Below, in pieces: positions 18,129 through 26,971 of a stretch of 64,000 nt of DNA (position 1 is its first letter; each line of letters begins with the position of its first letter). The notes under the pieces are model-generated. The model searched no databases, was not told where the DNA came from, and saw only the letters and a list, made by a program, of their open reading frames with translations. The DNA lies in assembly GCF_004342845.1 (NCBI RefSeq), contig NZ_SLXB01000015.1:28522-92521 (forward strand), read 5' to 3'. This stretch comes from Prevotella heparinolytica. Its GTDB lineage: Bacteria; Bacteroidota; Bacteroidia; Bacteroidales; Bacteroidaceae. Made by a program: the position numbers and the translations under genes.

Positions 18129-21100
18129 TTAAAATACGATTTGCATGCCAAATGAAACTGTTCTGGAGAAAGGATAGCTTCTTCCGAACGACCAGGAATT
18201 GCCTCCATATCCCACCTTATAGTCTGTCGCTTCCGGGTCGAGGGGCAGATGCATATTGTCAAACTCGAAAACGTTTTCTGCACTGACATAGAGACGGGCA
18301 CTTTCAAAACAGATCTTCTTTGTCCATTCTTTAGGGAGGGTGTAGCCTAATGTCAAGTTCTTACAGCGCAGATAAGACATGTTGGAGAGATATCTTGTTT
18401 GACGCAAGAAGTTCTGTCCATTGCTGACCCATGCGTGATTGGCCGGACGCGGATAAAAAGCATCGGTGTTTTTCGGAGTCCAATAATCCATCTGATGATC
18501 ATAAGCTGCGTCTGCATAACTTGAACCACCGGAGGGTATGGCTATACTTCCGAATCCCCAATAATCACGTTTTCCTACACCTTGGAGGAATGCATTGAAG
18601 TCGAATCCTTTATAATTCAAACCGATAGTGAAACTATATTCATAGTTGGGAAGAGAGTTTCCTATCACTTTCAAGTCTCCATGATCCTCCACTGTATTTT
18701 TCCCATAACTGATTTTCTTGTCTCCGTCCAAGTCTTTATATTTCACATCGCCCGGGCCAAATTTGAAGGAACCGCTCTCATACAGTGATTGAGACGGGAT
18801 ACCGCTTTTCAATACATAAGTACCGTCCTTTGGATCCACGGTGAAATCTTCTTCTTGGAATAAACGGTCGGTTTCATATCCCCAAATCTCGCCTAAGACT
18901 TTTCCTTCATAATTTCCGTAAATGTTTCTGTCACTGCTGTTAAATTTGGAAATTTTTTCTTTGATATGTGATAAGGAAGCTCTGAGGTTGACTCCTAACC
19001 CATTGTTGAAACGATGGCTGTAGTCTAAAGCAAGTTCAAATCCTTTGCCGGTGATTTCACCGTAATTTATGTTGGGCGAAGCGGCTCCGAATGTTAAAGG
19101 AAGGGTCTCGCCGGCACAATGCATATCCGAAGTCACGCGGCGATACCAGTCGAATGATAATCCCAACTCATCATTGAAGAATCTTACGTCAAGTCCCAAG
19201 TCGAGTGTAGTCACCCGTTCCCATGTCAATGAAGCAGATATGACAGAAGGAGAACTTAAATAAATCTGGTTTTTCCCGTTTATAACCCATCCGGAATTAC
19301 CTGAGGTCATTGTCGAGATAAACGAGTTGGCTGCTACATCTTGGTTTCCGATAGTACCCCATGAACCTCTGACTTTTAAATTGGAAAGCGAAGGTTTTGC
19401 CCATTCCATGAATGCTTCTTCCGAGGCTCTCCACCCGGCTGATACGGATGGGAAAAAAGCCCACTTTTTGCCTTTAGGGAATTTAGAAGAACCGTCATAA
19501 CGAGCATTGAATTCTACAAGATATTTCTGCATGAAATCATAATTGATACGGCCGAAGAATCCGGCTGCCGCAAAGTCGTTATGATAGCTGTCGCTTGAGG
19601 AATAAGAGAATTGTTCTCCGGTAGTCAATGCAATTTCCGGTAGCGTAGTACTAATCAAGCCGCGACGTTCGGAATAATGTCCCAGTCTTTCACGTGTTTC
19701 CGCATCCATACCGGCCATTAACTTGATGTTATGCTTTCTATCAAAATCAAAGTTGTAAGTTGCGTATGCTTTGAAAATGTTAGACATTGTATATTTGCTC
19801 GACTGTATTACACGATTATGTGTAGACCCATAAATATCAGAATAATTGCTAAAAGGTGCGCTCGTAAACATGTTGTATGCCATCACTGTTCCACCATTTC
19901 TTTTCTGTGCGTCGATCAGCATAGAGAAAGTATAGTCAAAATTGACTGTCAGGTTTTTGATGGGGCTGATTTCCGTTCCCAAGTTTGCGCGGATATAATT
20001 TGAGGTTATGGATTCGCGGTTACCGGCTTTTATATCCGTTACAGCCGAACGGAAGTCTTTTCCTTCATATTGGGCATAAGGGTACCATCTCGGCCAACGC
20101 ATCAAGTAAAACCAAGCGTCAAATTGTCCGGATGTATATCTATATGGCTGTTCGTTTACCGAGCGGGTAAATAATACATTCGCACGAACTTTCCACCAAT
20201 CGCGTATATTGGTTGTAATGTTACTGTTCAGCGTATATCTATCATATTCATCCGCATTAAACTTCATTACGCCTTCCTGCTTCAAGTATCCCAAACTGAT
20301 GTTGTAGGTTGTTTTATCGTTTCCACCGGTCACGGAAAGGTTATGGTTTTGTTGAGGTGTCCATTTTCTTGTAAATTCATTTACGGCATCGAACGAACGG
20401 TAGAAATAGGTATTTCCATTTTTTATTTCAAAGTCGCGCTTTTCCTGCATCTCTCCAAGACTGCTTTGCGACATGCCTCCATACAATTTTTCCCATTCTT
20501 TTATTTTTTCCACGGCATAAGCATCAATTGTATAGCCTATATTGCTCTTTGAACTCAAGCCTAAACGGCCCATGATATTCATTATAAAATCGGCGTTATC
20601 CGATGCGGTGGCCAATTTAGGCATCTTGGTAGGAGTGTTCCATGCAAAATTGTTCGAATATGAAACTCTTACTTTCTCATTCTTTTTCCCTTGCTTGGTG
20701 GTAATCAAGATAACGCCCCAGGCGGCGCGAGTTCCATAAATCGAGGAGGAAGCGGCATCTTTCAGAACAGAAATGCTTTCAATATCATCCGGGTTCACCA
20801 GATTCAAACCGGGCACCTCTACATTGTCTACCAAGATTAAAGGGGCGGTACCATCCGTTGCGCTCAATGAACCTACCGAGCCGCGTAACTTAATTGTCGA
20901 TTCGGTTCCTACACCTCCAATGTTGTTGGTGATAGATAAACCGGGAGTGATGCCTTGCAGGGCTTTTGCCACATCTGTAATAGGCCTGCTTGCTATTGCC
21001 TCTTGTGCGTTTACGTTTGCAACAGCACCCGTCAGATTGACTTTCTTTTGGGCGCCGTATCCTACTACTACGACTTCATCCAATAGCTCTGTATCTTCTT

Positions 21101-21458
21101 TCAACACGATTCTCATTGTTCTTGCTGCTTTGACCTCTTGAGTCTGATAGCCAACAAAGGATACTTGTATAATAGCATTCGGCGCAACGTTTAATGTGAA
21201 TTTACCGTCTATGTCGGTCATAATTCCATTGGTCGTTCCTTTTTCCACGACGCTGGCACCAATTACCGGCTCACCTGCGGCGTCTGTTACCAAACCGTTG
21301 ACGGTGATGGATTGCAGTTGTTCTGCCACTCCCGGAGTACCGGTTGTGGCTTTCGAGGTAGCCATCACATTGCCGCTGCTTAAAAACAGGGCGCTTATGG
21401 CCACTGCGGTGAGAAACTTGCTGTATGCTGTTCCTCGTTTTTTGTGATCTTCATTCAT
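18129..21458 (-). CDS. SusC/RagA TonB-dependent outer-membrane transporter
   Basis: This 1109-residue protein has a signal region (cleavage near VMATSKA). It is followed by a carboxypeptidase-regulatory-like domain (about 48-125: ITVNGLVTDAAGEPVIGASVVEKGT), a TonB box-like DEVVVVGYG (about 128-136), a plug domain (RPITDVAKALQGITPGLSI; KDAASSSIYGTRAAWGVILITTKQGK) and a large beta-barrel ending in aromatic-rich MQIVF. It imports a TonB-energised ligand together with the SusD partner. It has its own promoter about 200 nt upstream. Confidence 0.96.
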   Translation of the reverse strand: MNEDHKKRGTAYSKFLTAVAISALFLSSGNVMATSKATTGTPGVAEQLQSITVNGLVTDAAGEPVIGASVVEKGTTNGIMTDIDGKFTLNVAPNAIIQVSFVGYQTQEVKAARTMRIVLKEDTELLDEVVVVGYGAQKKVNLTGAVANVNAQEAIASRPITDVAKALQGITPGLSITNNIGGVGTESTIKLRGSVGSLSATDGTAPLILVDNVEVPGLNLVNPDDIESISVLKDAASSSIYGTRAAWGVILITTKQGKKNEKVRVSYSNNFAWNTPTKMPKLATASDNADFIMNIMGRLGLSSKSNIGYTIDAYAVEKIKEWEKLYGGMSQSSLGEMQEKRDFEIKNGNTYFYRSFDAVNEFTRKWTPQQNHNLSVTGGNDKTTYNISLGYLKQEGVMKFNADEYDRYTLNSNITTNIRDWWKVRANVLFTRSVNEQPYRYTSGQFDAWFYLMRWPRWYPYAQYEGKDFRSAVTDIKAGNRESITSNYIRANLGTEISPIKNLTVNFDYTFSMLIDAQKRNGGTVMAYNMFTSAPFSNYSDIYGSTHNRVIQSSKYTMSNIFKAYATYNFDFDRKHNIKLMAGMDAETRERLGHYSERRGLISTTLPEIALTTGEQFSYSSSDSYHNDFAAAGFFGRINYDFMQKYLVEFNARYDGSSKFPKGKKWAFFPSVSAGWRASEEAFMEWAKPSLSNLKVRGSWGTIGNQDVAANSFISTMTSGNSGWVINGKNQIYLSSPSVISASLTWERVTTLDLGLDVRFFNDELGLSFDWYRRVTSDMHCAGETLPLTFGAASPNINYGEITGKGFELALDYSHRFNNGLGVNLRASLSHIKEKISKFNSSDRNIYGNYEGKVLGEIWGYETDRLFQEEDFTVDPKDGTYVLKSGIPSQSLYESGSFKFGPGDVKYKDLDGDKKISYGKNTVEDHGDLKVIGNSLPNYEYSFTIGLNYKGFDFNAFLQGVGKRDYWGFGSIAIPSGGSSYADAAYDHQMDYWTPKNTDAFYPRPANHAWVSNGQNFLRQTRYLSNMSYLRCKNLTLGYTLPKEWTKKICFESARLYVSAENVFEFDNMHLPLDPEATDYKVGYGGNSWSFGRSYPFSRTVSFGMQIVF

Positions 21459-21661
21459 AATAAAAGATTGATGATTTTTTAGTTAATTAAATGGTCTCTT
21501 CGATTTCGGGGGTAAAGTTAAGTGAGATGCAATGGCTACGTGGCCATCCATTTTTTTAGGGCAGTTCATTCTTCATAGGCTTCTCCTCTATTATCTATAT
21601 TTAAAGTCATTATTGGTAAAGGGATGAAACGACCGGTTTCAACCGTCCGGATTCCTACAAA

Positions 21662-21695
21662 CAAAGATACGTTTTTATTTAATATTAAGAACAAA
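21662..21695 (-). promoter_or_regulatory. Promoter for susCD
   Basis: The minus-strand -7 box TATCTTTG (21669-21662) and TTTG at 21695-21692 are 22 bp apart. This predicts a roughly 200-nt leader before the SusC start. Within the leader is the dyad ATGGC-tacgtg-GCCAT (about 21532-21547), which could bind a regulator or shape the mRNA. No gene is seen in 21459-21794; a 60-codon frame there is AT-rich and has no family signal. Confidence 0.6.
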
Positions 21696-21794
21696 TATTT
21701 GTAAATATTTAGATTTATATAGATAGATTTACATACGAAAGATTTCATTCTCTGTTATATGGATAAATTAGGCTTTCTTTGTTTTGCAAGTAAA

Positions 21795-22643
21795 CTAAGG
21801 CTCCTCAATGTTTAAGGCATGAAAATCAATCAGTCCGTTCATGGGTGTTTCTTCAATTACTTCCAATTCGATGCCGAACTCGCCCGCCACTTCGCGCAAA
21901 ATACTTGCATAGCTATAGGCCAATGAACCGACGAAACGGATGGGATAGTTTTGGTAATCATATTGGCAAACATTGCGAGTGAAGAAATTTCTCAGATTAT
22001 CTGTAATCAATCCATATACATAATCATCGTTTGTATAATCTGCCAAGAAATAAGACAAAGTGGACAAGAAACGATTGGGGAAAGGACGGTTGTATACTGA
22101 CTCCATCACTTCATTCGGACTGATGCGGAACTTATCGAAGAAGTCGGAAGCAATATTCTTGGGAGTCAGTCCTTTCAGAATGTCGGATAGAAAGATTTTG
22201 CCCAATACTGCGCCACTGCCTTCGTCACCTAAGATATAGCCGCCTGCTTTGACGTTTTTCACGATGATTTTTCCGTCATAGAAACAGGAGTTGGAGCCGG
22301 TGCCCAAAATGCAGGCAATGTCGGCCTCGCATTTGAAGAGTCCGCGAGCAGCGGCAAGCAGATCGCTTTCCACTTGGATGGGGGTTTTGAATTGAGCCAC
22401 CAGCGAGGCGCCCAAGATATTCTTCTTTTCGTGTGAAGAGCAGCCGGCCCCATAGTAGTAGACCTGCTCCAATTTTCTTTTAAAGAAATGTTCGGGCAGA
22501 CCTAACCGTACACTCCGGCTAATCTCTCTTCTGGTCTGAAAGAAAGGATTCAATCCCTCTGTAAAGGCTTGCTGTATCAGATGATTATCTTCAACCAATG
22601 CCCACTCTGTTCTGGTAGAACCACTTTCGGCTATGAGTTTCAT
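21795..22643 (-). CDS. BadF/BcrA-type sugar kinase
   Basis: This 282-residue protein of the BadF/BadG/BcrA/BcrD ATPase family resembles N-acetylglucosamine kinases. It has MKLIAESGSTRTEWALV (phosphate-1 loop), GAGCSSHEKK, ILGTGSNSCFYDG (phosphate-2-like/adenosine region) and GGYILGDEGSGAVLGK. It is cytoplasmic. Beside a peptidoglycan-recycling locus it probably phosphorylates GlcNAc or MurNAc; the choice between them is open. It has its own -7 box (TACATTTG, 22676-22669). Confidence 0.85.
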   Translation of the reverse strand: MKLIAESGSTRTEWALVEDNHLIQQAFTEGLNPFFQTRREISRSVRLGLPEHFFKRKLEQVYYYGAGCSSHEKKNILGASLVAQFKTPIQVESDLLAAARGLFKCEADIACILGTGSNSCFYDGKIIVKNVKAGGYILGDEGSGAVLGKIFLSDILKGLTPKNIASDFFDKFRISPNEVMESVYNRPFPNRFLSTLSYFLADYTNDDYVYGLITDNLRNFFTRNVCQYDYQNYPIRFVGSLAYSYASILREVAGEFGIELEVIEETPMNGLIDFHALNIEEP

Positions 22644-22668
22644 AAGCAGACAATTTTAGAATAGGATA

Positions 22669-22676
22669 CAAATGTA
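22669..22676 (-). promoter_or_regulatory. -7 box for sugar kinase
   Basis: TACATTTG on the minus strand, about 26 bp before the start codon at 22643. It matches TAnnTTTG exactly. No good TTTG was found at the expected distance upstream. Confidence 0.45.
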
Positions 22677-22736
22677 TAGCTTTTTTTAATCTTTCCAATA
22701 CATTTTATGGAAAAAACAACGGGAGGTAAAGAAACA

Positions 22737-22772
22737 GATGAGGCGGGTGACAGCTTCTGTACCCGCCTCATC
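22737..22772 (-). terminator. Terminator of hcp-cupin-DUF438 operon
   Basis: GATGAGGCGGGT (22737-22748) pairs perfectly with ACCCGCCTCATC (22761-22772) around a 12-nt loop, starting 17 bp past the DUF438 stop. It is a strong GC-rich hairpin. Confidence 0.75.
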
Positions 22773-22788
22773 CAGCTTGTTATTATTT

Positions 22789-24024
22789 TTATTTCTCGTA
22801 CGACAGCAGACGCCGGTCGCCTTCCAGAGCGCGGAGTCCGGTGATGTCCTGTGTCACTTCTACTACGCCGAGGTATTCGCCGTTCTTTCCACGTACGGCT
22901 GAATATTCGATGTAGACGAAGCGGTTTTTGAAGTTGGAAATCCAGAAAGCTGCTTTGTTTTCTTTTCCACTCTTGAAGTCTTCGAGAATCTTTTCTACCA
23001 CGTGCACGCTGCCGGGCGGATGGCACATTCGCACGTCGCGTCCGATGATGGAGCGGTTGCGCTCGAACACTCGCTTGGGACTGTGCGAGAAGAAGCGTAC
23101 CTTATCATCTTTGTCTACGAAAGTGATGTCGATGGGCAGGTGTATGAAGAGGGCTTCCAGCTCTTCGACGCTGAATGCTCCTGACGATAGACGGATGGCA
23201 TCCGCCGTAATATAGGTTTGCTTCTCCGCTTTTGCGGTACTTGCCGGTGCCCACTCATCGTCCGTATCGATGAGGCAGTAACCGAAGTCGGGTGTTTCCT
23301 GATAAATCTTGTACCACTCGTCTTCCGTCAGTGTATCCATGCTCATGGGAAAGAGGATTTCTTCTTCTTTCTTAATCATGCCGGCAATCATTTCTACGGC
23401 CGGGTTGCAGACGGTTGCAACGGCTGTTTTCAGCTCGTTCACCGTGGTGAGAGGTGAAGTCAGGGTCTCGAACGCCTTTTTCAGTTGCAGGCGGGTTTCG
23501 TCGTGCTTGCCCCACATCACTTTGGGAGGGCCGGTGATGAGGTGCTTTTCCAGAAACGGGAAAAGCAGGTATTCCTTGCGTTTGTAGTGCTTGTCTACGT
23601 CGGCGAGGCTGTTGAAGATGGTGCGCAATCCTAAGAGGTAGCCTGTCAGGTGTGCATCATCCCATGTGTCCATCGCACCGGTCAGCTTTTCATAGCCGGC
23701 GATTTCGGCTTTCAACGCCTCGTTCTCTTTGCGGAAGGTATCTGCGGGATGTCCTGCCGGAATGGCCTTTGCACCTCCTAAGTCGATGCTTCCGTCCAGC
23801 ACGGCGGTGTGCAGGTCGCAGAAATCCTGTATTTCGGCTTCGCTCAACAACTGCTCGTTGATAAGTGTCTGTTCCACTTCCACCACCTCGTTGTAAGGTA
23901 TGGTTTTCAGGACTTCGATAAGCCGGTTTCTCAGCGCTTCGGGATTTTCGCCTTCGTGCAGCCTGAGCAGGAGGTGGCGCAACATTTCTTTGCGTTGTGC
24001 CGAGTTGTTAATTATTTCACTCAT
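22789..24024 (-). CDS. DUF438-hemerythrin-PAS protein
   Basis: This 411-residue soluble protein has three regions. DUF438 is N-terminal (EMLRHLLLRLHEGENPEALRNRLIEVL). A hemerythrin-like His/Glu four-helix region follows (about 130-235: DKHYKRKEYLLFPFLEKH, WGKHDETRLQLK, IKKEEEILFPMSM), which should bind a di-iron centre. A PAS domain is C-terminal (about 285-400: LPIDITFVDKDDKVRFFSHSPKRVFER, MCHPPGSVHVVEKIL). Such proteins sense or handle NO/O2 and accompany iron-sulfur repair. It lies 7 bp downstream of the cupin and in the hcp operon, consistent with nitrosative stress. Confidence 0.9.
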   Translation of the reverse strand: MSEIINNSAQRKEMLRHLLLRLHEGENPEALRNRLIEVLKTIPYNEVVEVEQTLINEQLLSEAEIQDFCDLHTAVLDGSIDLGGAKAIPAGHPADTFRKENEALKAEIAGYEKLTGAMDTWDDAHLTGYLLGLRTIFNSLADVDKHYKRKEYLLFPFLEKHLITGPPKVMWGKHDETRLQLKKAFETLTSPLTTVNELKTAVATVCNPAVEMIAGMIKKEEEILFPMSMDTLTEDEWYKIYQETPDFGYCLIDTDDEWAPASTAKAEKQTYITADAIRLSSGAFSVEELEALFIHLPIDITFVDKDDKVRFFSHSPKRVFERNRSIIGRDVRMCHPPGSVHVVEKILEDFKSGKENKAAFWISNFKNRFVYIEYSAVRGKNGEYLGVVEVTQDITGLRALEGDRRLLSYEK

Positions 24025-24031
24025 ATCGGTT

Positions 24032-24367
24032 TTAGTTTTGTTCGCTGCCGCGAATCATGGTTAATAACATTTTAAATCTCTCTACGGCTTGCAGTGCGTG
24101 CGGATGTCCGGCAGGCATGATGATGCAATCGCCTTTCTTCAGCAGTCGGGGTGTTCCGTCGATGCGGATTTCCGCTGCGCCGTCCAGTATTTGCACGAAT
24201 GCGTCGAAATTGGCCGTGTGTTCGCTCAGTCCCTGTCCCTTGTCGAACGAGAACAAGGTGATGTTGCCCGCTTCGTTCTTCGTGACCTGCTTGCTGATGA
24301 CTCCGCCCTCCGTGTATTCTATCGAATCTTCCAGGGCGATGACTGTGGCTTTTTCGTATATTTTCAT
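24032..24367 (-). CDS. Small cupin-domain protein
   Basis: This protein has 111 residues from MKIYEKATVIALED (an in-frame ATG lies four codons upstream). It is a single conserved beta-barrel of the cupin superfamily: GQGLSEHTANFDAFVQILDGAAEIRIDG, then KKGDCIIMPAGHPHAL. The His residues of both cupin motifs are present, so a metal may be bound. It lies between hcp and the DUF438 gene and is probably co-transcribed. The function is not known beyond a likely link to nitrosative or redox stress. Confidence 0.85.
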   Translation of the reverse strand: MKIYEKATVIALEDSIEYTEGGVISKQVTKNEAGNITLFSFDKGQGLSEHTANFDAFVQILDGAAEIRIDGTPRLLKKGDCIIMPAGHPHALQAVERFKMLLTMIRGSEQN

Positions 24368-24393
24368 AACGCTATACATTATTATATATTATA

Positions 24394-26052
24394 TTATGCA
24401 CTTAAAAAGAGTTTCATGTCCTCGTCTGCGGAGGTGATGCCGGCAATGCCGAAGTTGTTCACCAGTACGTTGGCCACGTTGGGCGAGAGGAATGCGGGCA
24501 ATGTAGGCCCGAGGTGGATGTCTTTTACTCCGAGCGAGAGCAGGGCCAGCAATACGATGACCGCCTTTTGCTCGTACCAAGCAATGTTGTAGGCGATGGG
24601 CAGGCTGTTCACGCTGTCGAGGCCGAAGGCTTCTTTCAGTGCGAGGGCGATGCGTACAAGCGAGTAGCTGTCGTTGCATTGTCCGGCGTCGAGCACGCGG
24701 GGAATGCCGTTGATATCGCCCAACGGGAGCTTGTTGTAGCGATACTTGGCACATCCGGCAGTGAGGATGACGGTATCTTTCGGCAATTTCTCGGCAAACT
24801 CGGTGTAGTAGTTGCGTCCCGGCATGCGTCCGTCGCAGCCTGCCATGACGAAGAACTTGCGGATGGCTCCCGACTTCACGGCGTCAATCACCTTATCGGC
24901 CAATGCAATCACCTGATTGTGGGCAAAGCCACCGATGATTTCGCCGGTCTCTATCTCTTGAGGAGCCGCACAGCGTTTGGCATGCTCGATCAGGGCGGAG
25001 AAGTCTTTCGGGCGACCGTCTTTTCTGTCGGCAATGTGCTTGAACCCGTCGAAGCCCGAAGCGCCTGTGGTATATACGCGGTCGGCGTAAGTGGAGCTTT
25101 TGCGGGGAGGAACGATGCAGTTGGTGGTGAAGAGAATCACGCCGTTGAAGTGCTCGAAGTCTTCGGTCTGATGCCACCAAGAGCTGCCGTAATTGCCTAC
25201 GAAGTGAGCATACTTCTTGAATGCCGGATAGTAGTTGGCCGGCAGCATTTCGCTGTGGGTATATACATCGACGCCTGTGCCTTCGGTCTGTTTCAGCAGT
25301 TCTTCCATATCCTTCAGGTCGTGCCCGCTTATGAGGATGCCCGGATTTTTGCGCACACCGATGTTTACTTTGGTGATTTCGGGATGGCCGTATGAAGAAG
25401 TGTTTGCCTTGTCGAGCAATGCCATGACCTGTACCCCGTATTTTCCTGTTTCGAGCACAAGGGCTGTCAGTTCTTCGGCGGAGAGGGTGTCGTCTGTGAC
25501 GGCTACCAATGCACGTTGCATGAAGGCGTAAATCTCAATGTCCTCGTACTTCAGGTTGGCGGCATGTTCGGCATAAGCAGCCATGCCCTTCAGGCCGTAG
25601 ACGGTGAGCTCGCGCAAGGAACGCACGTCCTCGTTCTCCGTGGCCAACACACCCACCGAGGCGGCTTTCTCGTGCATCTGGGCTTCGGTTTCTCCACTCC
25701 ATGAGGCACCTTCGAAGATGATGCCTTCAAGTGTTCCGCCTTCGGCGAGCAGGCGTTCTTTGACGGAGTTGCGCAACTCTTGTGCCATGCGGATGCGGGT
25801 GATGAAACGGTTGATGTCGAAATTGGCGTTGGTGATGGTCATGAACAGACTGTCCGTGATGAACTTGTTGACTTCGGGAATTTCTATTCCTTTCGCTCTC
25901 AGACGCACCGTGTAGCACGCCATGCCTTTGCACAAGAAAAGCAAGAGGTCTTGCAGATTGGCCACATCGGCGGTTTTTCCGCACACACCTTTCACTGTAC
26001 AGCCTTGATTCTTGGCTGTCTCCTGACACTGGAAGCAAAACATTTTCTCCAT
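24394..26052 (-). CDS. hcp: Hydroxylamine reductase / hybrid-cluster protein
   Basis: This 552-residue cytoplasmic protein has the N-terminal four-cysteine cluster C6-x2-C9-x8-C18-x5-C24 ([15 protein letters not shown]). The hybrid-cluster ligands appear farther on: [58 protein letters not shown] and [10 protein letters not shown]. Hcp reduces hydroxylamine or, more likely in vivo, NO. It is divergent from a Crp-family gene with a palindromic operator between, and heads the operon with the cupin and DUF438 genes. Confidence 0.97.
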   Translation of the reverse strand: MEKMFCFQCQETAKNQGCTVKGVCGKTADVANLQDLLLFLCKGMACYTVRLRAKGIEIPEVNKFITDSLFMTITNANFDINRFITRIRMAQELRNSVKERLLAEGGTLEGIIFEGASWSGETEAQMHEKAASVGVLATENEDVRSLRELTVYGLKGMAAYAEHAANLKYEDIEIYAFMQRALVAVTDDTLSAEELTALVLETGKYGVQVMALLDKANTSSYGHPEITKVNIGVRKNPGILISGHDLKDMEELLKQTEGTGVDVYTHSEMLPANYYPAFKKYAHFVGNYGSSWWHQTEDFEHFNGVILFTTNCIVPPRKSSTYADRVYTTGASGFDGFKHIADRKDGRPKDFSALIEHAKRCAAPQEIETGEIIGGFAHNQVIALADKVIDAVKSGAIRKFFVMAGCDGRMPGRNYYTEFAEKLPKDTVILTAGCAKYRYNKLPLGDINGIPRVLDAGQCNDSYSLVRIALALKEAFGLDSVNSLPIAYNIAWYEQKAVIVLLALLSLGVKDIHLGPTLPAFLSPNVANVLVNNFGIAGITSADEDMKLFLSA

Positions 26053-26099
26053 AATTACGCTATTTTTTTAAAAATAAATACTGTTGTCTTTTGATGTTG

Positions 26100-26107
26100 C
26101 AAAGGTA
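26100..26107 (-). promoter_or_regulatory. -7 box for hcp
   Basis: TACCTTTG on the minus strand, 47 bp before the hcp start codon. There is no convincing TTTG at -33; the palindrome at 26130-26143 occupies that area, centred about 40 bp upstream of the expected start point, as for a class II activator. Confidence 0.6.
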
Positions 26108-26129
26108 GGGCGCGCACCATCGGGAAACG

Positions 26130-26143
26130 GTAACCATGGTTAC
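26130..26143. promoter_or_regulatory. Perfect palindrome, probable HcpR operator
   Basis: GTAACCATGGTTAC is a perfect 14-bp dyad in the intergenic region between hcp and the divergent Crp/Fnr-family gene. Crp-family dimers bind such two-fold sites. It lies about 23 bp beyond the hcp -7 box, a position suited to activation of hcp. Confidence 0.6.
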
Positions 26144-26203
26144 ACGCCTCCGGCATTTGTGTTTTTTAACAATAAGAAGTCCGGCTTTATTCCTTGTGCG
26201 GCG

Positions 26204-26211
26204 TATCTTTA
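26204..26211 (+). promoter_or_regulatory. Possible -7 box for regulator gene
   Basis: TATCTTTA, one base from TAnnTTTG, lies 20 bp before the regulator ATG. Evidence is only the match and position. Confidence 0.35.
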
Positions 26212-26231
26212 TCCTCAAAAGAACAGAAGCC

Positions 26232-26900
26232 ATGTTGGAGTATAGTTTAGTTGGTTGCCCTTTGTTTGCAGGCATGACGCCTGCGCAGGTCGAAGAGTTG
26301 GTTGTGCGTTGCGTCTCTGATGTCAAAGAGTTTGCCAAGGGAGAACATGTGGTGAGGCAGGGCGGCGTCATCAATCATCTGTACCTGCTGGTCTCCGGTT
26401 TGGTGCGCACGGAGATGATTACCAAAGACGACAATGTGCTCGAAATCGAGTTTATCGACCCGGTGCGTCCGTTGGCTCCGGCCTTTGTTTTTGCCGACCG
26501 CAACTTCTTTCCGGTGGATGTGATTGCCATGGAGGAGAAGACGGTTCTCTATCTCATCCCCAAATCGGTGTTTCAGAAAGAGATGATGCAGAACGAGACA
26601 CTGCTGCGCAATTTTCTCCGCATCAATTCCAATATTATTGTTTTCCTTTCGGGCAAGGTGCAGATGCTGTCCATCCGCAGTTTGCGGATGAAGCTGGCCA
26701 TCTATCTGCTGGAGAACACCACGGAAAAACAAAACACCTTCAAGTGGCGGCGCACGCATGCCCAGCTTGCCGAATATTTCGGAGTGCAACGCCCGTCGCT
26801 CTCGCGCACGCTTGGCGAGATGGTGGCGGATGGAGTGATTGCATTAGATAAGCAGGAAGTCATGGTGCTGGACAGGCGGAAGCTGCAAAGCTACATGTAA
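26232..26900 (+). CDS. Crp/Fnr-family regulator, HcpR-like
   Basis: This protein has 222 residues from MLEYSLVGCPLF; an open frame upstream to 26136 crosses the operator and is rejected. The cyclic-nucleotide-binding fold comes first (FAKGEHVVRQGGVINHLYLLVSGLVRTEM), then a long dimer helix, then a winged helix with recognition helix AEYFGVQRPSLSRTLGEM. It is divergent from hcp, an arrangement known for HcpR, which in anaerobes (including Porphyromonas) controls hcp in response to NO. It is therefore probably the activator of the hcp operon. No Fnr-type N-terminal Cys cluster is seen. Confidence 0.88.
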   Translation: MLEYSLVGCPLFAGMTPAQVEELVVRCVSDVKEFAKGEHVVRQGGVINHLYLLVSGLVRTEMITKDDNVLEIEFIDPVRPLAPAFVFADRNFFPVDVIAMEEKTVLYLIPKSVFQKEMMQNETLLRNFLRINSNIIVFLSGKVQMLSIRSLRMKLAIYLLENTTEKQNTFKWRRTHAQLAEYFGVQRPSLSRTLGEMVADGVIALDKQEVMVLDRRKLQSYM

Positions 26901-26971
26901 GCCGAAGGCTTTCGCTATCAGATTGTTCTTTGTAAGCTTTATGGTTGAGAATGGATGTTGCTCAAAACGAT

